From assembly GCF_937616625.2 (NCBI RefSeq), contig NC_065570.1, positions 33,177,665 through 33,241,664 on the forward strand: a stretch of 64,000 bases of DNA, read 5' to 3'. The stretch comes from Mercurialis annua. Lineage: Eukaryota > Streptophyta > Magnoliopsida > Malpighiales > Euphorbiaceae. Under the pieces are notes generated by a model. It was given only the letters and a program-made list of their open reading frames with translations. It was not told the DNA's origin and did no database searches. Positions 40,001 to 47,950 of the stretch are shown piece by piece (position 1 is the stretch's first letter; each line of letters begins with the position of its first letter). The position numbers and the translations under genes are program-made.

Positions 40001-41350
40001 AAAACGTTACGAAATAAATATTACGAAACAAATCCAAACGTTTGCAAACGTTACGAAACAAAACCAACCGTTTCACCTTTTAGCGATTTATGCCATACGT
40101 TTACAAACGTTACGAAACAAATCCAAGCGTTTCACTTTTTTAGCGATTTAAGCCAAACGTTTACAAACGTTAGAAACAAATCCAAACATTTCACCTTTTA
40201 AGGAATTTATGCCAAATGTTAATAAACTCTACGAAACAAATCCAGACGTTTCCCCTTTTTAGAAATTTAAGCCAAACGTTTACAAACGTTATGAAACAAA
40301 TCCAAGGGTTTCTCCTTTTTAGCAATTTAAGCCAAGAGTTTACAAGTGTTACAAAACAAATCCAAATATTTCACCTTTTAGCGATTTAAGCCAAACGATT
40401 ACAAACGTATGAAATAAATCCAAGGGTTTCTCCTTTTTAACAATTTAAGCCAAGAGTTTACAAGTGTTATAAAACAAATCCAAGGGTTTCTCCTTTTTAG
40501 CAATTTAAGCCAAGAGTTTACAAGTGTTACAAAACAAATCCAAATATTTCACCTTTTAGCGATTTAAGCAAAACGATTACAAATGTATGAAACAAATCCA
40601 AACGTTTCCCCTTTTCAGCGATTTAAGCCAAAAGTTAACAAACATTACGAATCAAATCCAAACGTTTCAACTTTTTAGCGAGTTAAGCCAAACATTTACA
40701 AACATTACGAAACAAATCCAAAATTTCACCTTTTTAGCAATTTAAGCCAAGAGTTTACAAGCGTTACGAAACAAATCCAAGCGTTTCACATTTTTAGCAA
40801 TTTAAGCCAAACGTTTACAAACGTTACAAAACAAATCCAAACATTTCACCTTTTTAGCGATTTAAGCCAAACGTTTACTAACATTACGAATAAAATCCAA
40901 ACTTTTCACCTTTTTAGCGATTTAAGCCAAACGTTTACAAACAATAGGAAAGAAATCCAAACGTTTAAAACGTTATGAAATAAATATTACGAAACAAATC
41001 CAAACGTTTGCAAACGTTACGAAACAAATCTAAACGTTTCACTTTTTTACCGATTTAAGCCAAACGTTTACAAACGTTATGAAACAAATCCAACACGTTT
41101 CACCTTTTTGGCGATTTAAGCCAAACGTTTACAAACGTTACGAAACAAAACGAAACGTTTCACCTTTTTAGCGATTTAAGCCAAACGTTTACAAACGTTA
41201 CGAAGCAAAACCAAACGTTTTAAACGTTACAAAACAAATCCAAACGTTTCGCATTTTTAACGATTAAATCCATACGTTTACAAACGTTACGAAACAAATC
41301 CAAACGTTTCACTTTTTTAGCGATTTAAGCCAAACGTTTACAAACGTTAT
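34030..41350 (+). repeat. 60-bp satellite array, right block
   Basis: About 122 further copies of the same monomer in the same orientation. Their order parallels 18.5-31 kb: the 34357 segment matches 18810, 35433 matches 20700, 37771 matches 25232, and 39620 matches 29203. There are fewer HOR copies in between. The longest uninterrupted frame of the array (288 codons, 37771-38637) lies here and is again just the 20-codon repeat. The block is cut at 41350 by the 5' LTR of the chromovirus. Confidence 0.95.
39201..41040 (+). repeat. Tandem duplication of a 968-bp divergent-satellite segment
   Basis: The monomer containing CGTTAGAAAC at 39201 recurs at 40169 (968 bp). The copies then run in parallel, including the AAGGAATTTATGCCAAATG variant and the GAGTTTACAAG variants, to about 41.0 kb. 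The matching region of the left block (from 28783) is present only once, so this duplication happened after the two blocks separated. Confidence 0.85.
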
Positions 41351-41893
41351 TATAATACCCCGTAAAATTAAAGGATTAAATTATTCCACGTATGGAATAA
41401 TTTATAGGACCGGGAGAACGTAAATTAAATTTAAGGATAAATTTAATTTATAGTATCTCCGGAAATATAAAATAGTTATAGAAGTTAAAATATAAAAAAT
41501 TGGATATTTATATTTTAACTAACGGGAATTAAGAAATGCTTATAAATTAAAATAGGGTAATTTATAAGTCCCGTGTGAATATTTTTGGAGTCAATATTCA
41601 CAAAATATTTTTAGAAAGTTACCCCTAAAAATTTTATAGAATTTGGAGATAGAAATTTTATTAAGTGGGTCTAATTTAGCCCTAATAAATCTTTAATGAA
41701 TTATTAAAGATAAAATATAAGTCCCGTGAGAATAAAAATTACGTTTTTATTCTAATTACGAATTATGGAATTCGTGGTTAAAATTTCATAAAATTTGGAG
41801 TTCGTTGTCCGTTTTAGTTACGGACGAATATTTAAGAATTTGGGTTAAAGTAATGCGTGAATACCTAGGGACTAGTTTGACATTTTGCCAAAC

Positions 41894-41901
41894 TATATAT
41901 A
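41894..41901 (+). promoter_or_regulatory. TATA box of the chromovirus 5' LTR
   Basis: TATATATA preceded by GGGACTAG and TTTTGCCAAAC, about 540 bp into the LTR. Immediately downstream lie two palindromes, TTGAATTCAA and AAATGAATTCATTT. Transcription would start some 25-35 bp further on, making the GC-rich hairpin repeat part of the RNA leader. The 3' LTR keeps the same box at 63459-63466. Confidence 0.65.
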
Positions 41902-42263
41902 GCAATTTGAATTCAAATGAATTCATTTGGTTCAGAACCTAAAACATTAGGTTTAGGCACAGAGGCGCGGCGACGACTTCGGGCGACAGTAGGTTCGCCG
42001 ATTTCGATCCAATTTCTCGTTTCTAACTCAAATTTCTTCGGTAATCCATTAATAATCGAAGTTATAACCGTTATTTTGAATTTGGATATATAGAAAATGG
42101 ATTATATTCGAATATATAACGGTTACCGTATCGAATCGAATGTATACGTAATGATTTTACGTTCCGATAGTGAAAATGGATAGATTGGCATTTGTATATG
42201 CGTTTAGGATCGGAAAAATGGGTTTAGCTCGACGGAAATTGGCCCGGGAACGGAGTTCCCGTG

Positions 42264-42438
42264 GCTGTGCGGCACAGCCACTGTGCGTCGCACAGTGACT
42301 GTGCGGACGCACAGCCAGGCTTTGCGCACGCACAGCCCGACTGTGCGCACGCACAGCCCGACTGTGCGACCGCACAGTCACCTGTGCGGACGCACAGGGA
42401 CACTGTGCGGGCGCACAGTGTCCTGTGCGGGCGCACAG
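42264..42438 (+). repeat. Palindromic GC-rich minisatellite in the 5' LTR
   Basis: Nine head-to-tail copies of a roughly 20-bp unit built on the inverted repeat CTGTGCG-N-CGCACAG, so each unit can fold into its own hairpin. It is a sharp GC-rich island in an AT-rich LTR, about 365 bp downstream of the TATA box and therefore probably in the transcribed leader. The 3' LTR of the same element has only four units. Several cysteine- and alanine-rich frames cross it on both strands but are products of the repeat. Confidence 0.92.
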
Positions 42439-43913
42439 GGCCTCGCGCCAGCGCGTGTTTGCGACGTGCTTTCGCACGTCGGGTTCCGAACCAACGAGTT
42501 TTGAACAATTTTGATCGGTACGTTCAATAAGGACTAAAAAGAACTTGGACGTTTAAGGAAGTTCGATTAATTAAAACTTAGAAATGTTTTAATTAGGTCC
42601 TCAATTAATCAAAATGATTAATAGCTAGAGGACTATGAGTTGAGATTAAAAATGACTATAGACTAGATATGCTATATGTTTAGTAATGTCAATAGAGAGT
42701 CTACTCTTTAGAGTTAGAATTCTTGTTTCAATTGTGTTTAATAATTGTTTTCTAACTAGATCCGACGAGCAAGCAAGCTACCAGACCAGGAGAGTAGAGG
42801 GTGAACGAGAACTGTTTTGTGGATAACGGTTTTGTGAGTTCGCATATTTACTTTTGAATATTAATGCCAAAACATTTATAACTAAAAATGTGTTTGAAAT
42901 TGCATTGCATAGAGTCGATTTGAAACCAATATATAGATCCACTGGAACGTGCTATCTATTGGGCAACAATAGAACTGTGTGATCACCGGTATTAATAAAT
43001 CATTGCATTGCATACTAGTTGGGTTCTTTGGCCAGATGCTTGCAAAGTGGCCAAGACCTAACAGGTTATCCTGGGGAGCCAGTAATTTAATTTACGGCCC
43101 AGCAAACCTTACACAGAGATAAGATGATTGTGATAACGTGAGTTCACATTTCATCCTGTGTTAAACAAGAGAGCATGAACTGTGACATTAATCACAGTTA
43201 ACCAAATGGGGTTTCTCTTAGGGTTTCATTTGGATCGGTTATTTGGCTGCACAAAGTGCGTTTACATGCGATTTCTGCTTTTATTAATATGCTTGAGTAA
43301 CTATGTGAATTCACTCATATTTGACCCCCGTTGATTTCCCTTTTCACAGGTAAATGATATTTTGACGTGACAAGACTTCCAATTCTTTCTCTGGAAGTTG
43401 TAACTAAATAAAGGTCACTCTAGAGCTGCAGAGTAGTTCTAGCTCCGAACAGTAGTTCAATTGTAAATGCTTAAACTCTGATATGAAACTACTGTCAGTA
43501 TCATTTTGGGACAAAAGCATGTTTTTATAAAAAGGGCTTTTGCCAGTTGTTTATAAGAAACCTGGTTTTGATAAAAGCTTTGTGATTAATTAAGTGGCAT
43601 GCTTAAACCAGTTACTTGACGTGATAACTGGTTTGCACCGCTGGCATTGTTTTTGGACAGGGTTGTGTCAAGGTGTTTGTAGTATACATGTATTACCCTG
43701 AGTCCAGAAATGTGATTGCATGGTTTTGATTACACGTTTATTTGAAGGTTTTCAAATACTTGCGAAAAGAAATTGAGACCTTTTATGTTTTCAAAACGCG
43801 AAAAGTTTTTACTGTTTTTCCTAGGCTTGCTACGGGTTTCGGAACAACCATTCCCATTCCCTAGCGCCGGTCTCGACACGACTTTCGAAGCGGAAATCGG
43901 GTCGTGACAAAGT

Positions 43914-43925
43914 TGGTATCAGAGC
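43914..43925 (+). other. Primer-binding site, initiator-Met tRNA type
   Basis: TGGTATCAGAGC, complementary to the 3' end of plant initiator methionine tRNA, 4 bp after the CA end of the 5' LTR. It primes minus-strand cDNA synthesis and fixes the LTR boundary. The site is unmutated. Confidence 0.93.
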
Positions 43926-44215
43926 AATGTTGTAGAACTGGAGTGTCTACAGTAACATTGCCGATACTCAAGTAATATGGTCTAAGGAAATACTGTAGCA
44001 ATAGGATTTGAGTCATGTCCTTGATATGTCATCATTTAATTGTGAAATATTCAGTTTTTCCTTAGGTTGTGAATTTAGAATGTGTCTGATATGAGTAATA
44101 TATTGTGATACGCATGAGCACGTGGAGTGTGACCATGGAGATGGTTATATGCGTTCATGTTGGATTTGTATTTGTTGTTCTTCATTTGATTGCAGTGTGG
44201 TTTGATTTGGTTAGG

Positions 44216-45709
44216 ATGGCTGACCAAAGGCAAACTCGTGGTCGAGCTGCGATGATACGAGATGCACCTGAAGAGGCTCATGATGAGTCGTCTGTGCATA
44301 TAGGGCAACATGAACCGGCCAACGTAGCAGGTAGAGGCCGTGGGCGTGGTAGACCTAGAGGTAGAGCTAGAGGTCAAGATGTGGAGGAACAGGAACCGGT
44401 TCAGGCTCCTGGGATACCACAACAACCTAACGCGCCAGGCTTTGACTTTAATCAGTTCTTAGCTGGAGTTGCAGCTATGCAAGCTAACCAAGTGGAGAAT
44501 CAGGCTATGCATAGGGAGGAATTATTGCAACAACAACAGCGTGTTGGTGCAAATGTCGATAGAGACAGTGTTTTGGCTTATATGCGGCTCAAACCAACAG
44601 AATTTGATGGTTCAGGAGATGCATTAGATTTTCTTGAGGAAGTTGAGCGTAATGCTAGACGTTTGCAGGCTGACGAGAGACAGTCAATCTTGTTAGTTGA
44701 AATGTCAATGAAAGGACCAGCAAAAGATTGGTTTCGAAGTATAATTCAACCTACGATGAATCAAATGACCTGGGCAGAGTTTGTTAATCGGTACAAAGAA
44801 TTTTATCTGCCATTTTCTGTGACCGAGAGTTATCGAGATCAATTGCTGAATTTGAGAAGAGGAAATAGGTCAGTGCAAGAATATGTGACGGAGTTCACTA
44901 GGTTGGGAAGATTTGCACCTGATTTGATGGCTGATCCAGCAAGGGCGAATGCGAGTTTTATCAAGGGTTTAGGACCCGAGTTTATTAGCCTTGTTTCTGA
45001 TGTGAACGGAGATTTGATCCAGCTGATAGACAGTGCACGTCAGATGGAGACTTCGTTGTTACAGTTTGGCAGAATTGTAAATTCTACTACACCAGTGTCA
45101 ACAAGGAGTGATCAAGTTGGTGCGACAGCCAATACACAAATGTGGTTTAATCCAAGTGGTTTTACTGGACCGCGACGTAAAATTTTTAAAGGGAAGAGTA
45201 ATAAGCGTTTCAATACCCCTGGAGCTAGTTCAAGTGGACGTAGCTCAGGAAGTTCTGGAGTTTTAACTCCATATTGCCAGAATTGTCGGAGGAAACACTA
45301 TGGAGTGTGTCATCTTGCTCCAGGAGCGTGCTTTGTTTGTGGCCAACCAGGCCATTATGCAAGACAGTGTCCGATGTCAGGGGCACAAGGGTCTGCTGCC
45401 AGTGTTGCTCAACCTTTTCAGCAGCAGCGGAGACCTATGTTTCCGGCGGCATCTGGGCAAGGTCAAACTGGTAGTACGTTTACTAGTCAGAGAGGAAGAG
45501 GTTTTGGTAATAATCGAGGGGGAGGAAGAAATGGTGGAGGAAGAGGTACTGCTCAGAACTCTCAAGCGGAGGGGAGTCAAGCCAGCGTGTTTGCACTAAA
45601 CCCACAAGAGGCTCAAGCCTCTAATGCAGTTGTGCAAGGTATTTTTACTATAGCCTCTATGGATGCTTTAGTATTATTTGATCCGGGTGCAACACATTCA
45701 TTTGTTTAA
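44216..45709 (+). CDS. gag: Gag (capsid/nucleocapsid) and start of protease, ends at a premature stop
   Basis: 497 residues from the ATG in GTTAGGATGGCTGACC. The frame is open further upstream to 44105, but that extension is hydrophobic and unlike Gag, so I start at 44216. An RG-rich stretch (residues 40-53) precedes a Q-rich segment. The retrotransposon Gag capsid domain covers about 129-280 (FDGSGDALDFLEEVER, GPAKDWF, RYKEFYLPF). A CCHC zinc knuckle with Cys372, Cys375, His380 and Cys385 follows, with an additional Cys/His motif just before it and an RG/GN-rich tail (427-444). Gag packages the genomic RNA into cytoplasmic particles. The frame then enters the protease, whose active-site motif reads Asp489-Pro490-Gly491, and stops at TAA 45707-45709, eight codons past the catalytic Asp. 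The normal polyprotein would continue, so the stop is a mutation. The capsid part itself looks intact. Confidence 0.93.
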   Translation: MADQRQTRGRAAMIRDAPEEAHDESSVHIGQHEPANVAGRGRGRGRPRGRARGQDVEEQEPVQAPGIPQQPNAPGFDFNQFLAGVAAMQANQVENQAMHREELLQQQQRVGANVDRDSVLAYMRLKPTEFDGSGDALDFLEEVERNARRLQADERQSILLVEMSMKGPAKDWFRSIIQPTMNQMTWAEFVNRYKEFYLPFSVTESYRDQLLNLRRGNRSVQEYVTEFTRLGRFAPDLMADPARANASFIKGLGPEFISLVSDVNGDLIQLIDSARQMETSLLQFGRIVNSTTPVSTRSDQVGATANTQMWFNPSGFTGPRRKIFKGKSNKRFNTPGASSSGRSSGSSGVLTPYCQNCRRKHYGVCHLAPGACFVCGQPGHYARQCPMSGAQGSAASVAQPFQQQRRPMFPAASGQGQTGSTFTSQRGRGFGNNRGGGRNGGGRGTAQNSQAEGSQASVFALNPQEAQASNAVVQGIFTIASMDALVLFDPGATHSFV

Positions 45710-45943
45710 CCGAGTTTTGCGATTAAGATGGGAAAGCAACCCGCTTACTTGCAAAATCCATTATCAGTAGCCACGCCAATGGGTGAAAGTATGGATGCGG
45801 ACATAGTTTATTCGTCTTGTCATGTGAATGTTCAAGGACGAGAATTGCTTGCCGATCTAATTTTGCTAGAAGTACTAGCATTTGATGTTATATTAGGTAT
45901 GGATTGGTTAGCTCGACATTATGCGAGTGTGGATTGTCGCGAG
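45710..45943 (+). pseudogene. Protease domain remainder, interrupted by nested insertion
   Basis: This continues the gag frame directly after the TAA at 45707 and encodes the body of the aspartic protease. It reads PSFAIKMGK, then a central region, then the conserved DVILGMDWLARHYASVDCRE that closes the domain. The frame is broken at 45943 by the copia insertion and resumes in the same frame after the target duplication at 59779 (KLVTFNTPG). The protease matures Gag-Pol in the particle. Here it is disabled three ways: D-P-G in place of the usual D-S/T-G triad, the stop, and the insertion. Confidence 0.9.
45939..45943 (+). repeat. Target-site duplication, left copy (GCGAG)
   Basis: GCGAG here and at 59774-59778 flank the nested element exactly outside its TG...CA ends. 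Taking one copy out together with the insert leaves the host pol frame continuous, which confirms both boundaries. Confidence 0.95.
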
Positions 45944-46381
45944 TGTTGGTGCAGCGGGACGTGAGGGTCCGAATCGTATATTTCAATTCAAAATTGGAAT
46001 TCCAACAATTCGGATCCAGAAATTGATCATATCAATAAAAAATGGATCGTCGTATCATATAGTAATTAAAGCACGCATCTAGAAACCGTAAGAAGAATAC
46101 CTATGTCGATTCTCCAACGATTCTTGTAGTCCCGATAGTACGGCGACCTCAAGCTCGTCCACACGAGTATGCGTCCGATTGAATCCTCGCATTGAAGTAA
46201 TCTGCAAGAGTTTCTCTTGCTGAGCAACCCAAAGCTCAAACTCTCGCCTCGATTACGTCTTTGCTGGGATGTATGAAAAACTTTCTCCAAGCTTTTCTGT
46301 GATTGATGACTACTTGAACTCCTTCAAATATGCTCTCTTAAGTGTGGTGTGTTGTTGTGTTAAATGAGCAAAGACAACCTC

Positions 46382-46389
46382 TATTTATA
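46382..46389 (-). promoter_or_regulatory. TATA box, left copia LTR
   Basis: TATAAATA on the minus strand in the context CTACCCTATAAATAGAGG. The same box is kept in all three copia LTRs. From this copy, transcription would run leftwards into the interrupted gypsy protease region, antisense to it. Confidence 0.7.
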
Positions 46390-46404
46390 GGGTAGAGCTT
46401 TGCT

Positions 46405-46600
46405 TAAGAATGCAACACCTCACATGCTAGGTGTCACACACCAAGCAAAGGTGTTGCCACCATTCGACACCTCAAATGCTAGGTGTCACACACCAAGCAT
46501 AGGTGTTACCACCATCTGACACATCACATGCTAGGTGTCACATATCAAGCATAGGTGTTGCCACCTTCTGACACGTCGGATGCTAGGTGTCACACACAGA
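46405..46600. repeat. Roughly 66-bp tandem repeats in left copia LTR
   Basis: Four imperfect copies of a unit containing CATGCTAGGTGTCACACACC, then AAGCATAGGTGTTGCCACC, just upstream of the TATA box in element sense. Matching sets are at 58275-58466 and, inverted, at 53806-53990. Reiterated upstream blocks of this sort often act as LTR enhancers, which is an inference here. Confidence 0.8.
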
Positions 46601-46608
46601 GACATACA

Positions 46609-46730
46609 TGACATCATCGTGACATCATCACATGACATCATCGTGACATCATCACATGACATCATCGTGACATCATCACATGACATCATCACGTGACATC
46701 ATCGTGACATCATCACATGACATCATCACA
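46609..46730. repeat. ACATCATC minisatellite in left copia LTR
   Basis: Tandem GACATCATCACAT and GACATCATCGT units with a 24-bp higher period. This copy has one 24-bp period more than the right outer LTR, accounting for the whole length difference between the two. The units are rich in TGACATCA, resembling TGACG/bZIP-type sites, a speculative reading. Confidence 0.88.
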
Positions 46731-47930
46731 TTAACTTGGTTAAAATACAATTAGGTGCTTACTAATTTATAACTCTTACAAATTAGTCCCTAATTTATAC
46801 TTGTTTTTCATCTTAGATTAATTTCCGAGATATGCTAGTATCTATATGAAATCGATCTCTCGTAAACTCAATCGGTTGCACACCCTATTGTGTGTGACTA
46901 ACTAGGTTCACATCTATATGGCAACGAGAGTCATAAGAAACGCCTTTCTTATATTAAATAATTAAATCCCATTAATTATTAATTCTCGTAGATCGTGAGT
47001 GACGTCTAGCAACATATCACGACCCCCAAATGGATATGAATGTTTCGATGCATTCTTTATGAACCAATGTTCATAATTACCGTACATTCAAAATTCCCTT
47101 CATCTAAGATTCCAATCTCGACTAGTGTCACGGTTAAGTCAAACACTGTATGTCTTGATTATATGACCTCATCTCTCAGTTCTAATTCTTGATAAATATG
47201 ACTTCCACTAGAAACAACTTTCTATGTAAGTCATATACACCTGCGCAGGTTTTATCATCCATCAAGAACAATTTGAGATAGCATAGAATCTTGTCTCCGT
47301 TCATCCAGAGTGATGAATCCTTTCTAGGTTAAACCCCTATCTCCATATACTACTAACTAGAGCCAACACATCCCGCGGCCCTAGCTCATGAAAGATCTAG
47401 GGTTAAGGAGTATCAAACTCTAATCACCTATATACAAGATAGTGTCACCGCAAGTCAAAGGACATATGTACAATTATGAACTAGATGAAATTAAATTGAC
47501 TTTGATGAAATACCATGTATAAGTCATCTAGCGTCACTTGTTCGACCCACTCAACATCTTGAGTGTCCACATGTTTATCCTGATCTCCATCAAGTAGTAT
47601 GAGACTCACTACTTCCTATAATTAGTAACTCCTTACCAATCAGGAGAATAAACAGAGGTGACAATCTTTCTGGGATAATACGATGCCCTTATTCGTAGGA
47701 CCCCATCGATCATGAACTATTATTTAGATCACATGCATAATAAATTCTGTAACTCATATTCTTAACACCTTAAGAATAGATTCTACCACAATGTGATAAG
47801 GACAATACGTAATAAATGAACAATTAGTTGATGAGACACTTAGTTCAATTAGAACATATATATCTTTGCCATTGGGATTAGTTCTACAAATATACATGAT
47901 CAAATGGCCCTAGGGCACATACTACTAACA

Positions 47931-47949
47931 ATCTCCCACTTGCACTAGG
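47931..47949 (-). other. Polypurine tract, minus copia element
   Basis: On the minus strand GTGCAAGTGGGAGAT directly precedes the LTR start at 47930, as in other copia elements. It primes plus-strand cDNA. Unusually, what lies next to it at 47951 is the plus-orientation 5' leader of the other internal copy, not the 3' end of pol. Confidence 0.85.
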
Positions 47950-47950
47950 T

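Larger units (their letters stand above)
41351..43909 (+). repeat. 5' LTR of the chromovirus
   Basis: Aligns base for base with the 3' LTR that starts at 62916 (offset 21565) and ends in TCGTGACA just upstream of the PBS, giving 2559 bp. The first two bases are TA where the 3' copy has TG. Comparing the about 1 kb visible in both copies, I count roughly 18 substitutions (about 1.8%) and one 103-bp length difference in the palindromic repeat. The remaining leader part (42541-43909) is AT-rich and has no gene. It corresponds in places to the LTR remnant at 33.6-34.0 kb. Confidence 0.94.
45944..47930 (-). repeat. Copia outer LTR, left (3' LTR of the minus element)
   Basis: 1987 bp. On the minus strand it starts TGTTAGTAGTATGTGCCCTA and ends CCGCTGCACCAACA. 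It matches the right outer LTR (57811-59773) with about eight substitutions that I can find by eye, plus one extra 24-bp repeat unit. It carries the ACATCATC minisatellite, four copies of a roughly 66-bp AGGTGTCACAC repeat, and a TATA box. The polypurine tract at 47931-47949 adjoins its start, so it is the 3' LTR. Confidence 0.95.

Noticed and set aside
1..41350. Telomere-like or CENP-B-box-like motifs
   Set aside because: TTTTTAGC in the monomer is not TTTAGGG, and I see no convincing CENP-B box. A centromeric role cannot be claimed from sequence alone.
42157..42530. Overlapping Cys/Ala/His-rich frames on both strands
   Set aside because: All are translations of the palindromic CTGTGCG repeat. 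Frames on both strands are open because the repeat is self-complementary.
44105..44215. N-terminal hydrophobic extension of Gag
   Set aside because: The upstream frame happens to be open, but the first residues are a non-ATG start and the segment resembles nothing in Gag. The ATG at 44216 gives the usual N-terminus.
45274..45599. Frames overlapping the zinc-knuckle region in other phases
   Set aside because: Shadows of the gag frame, with no independent support.
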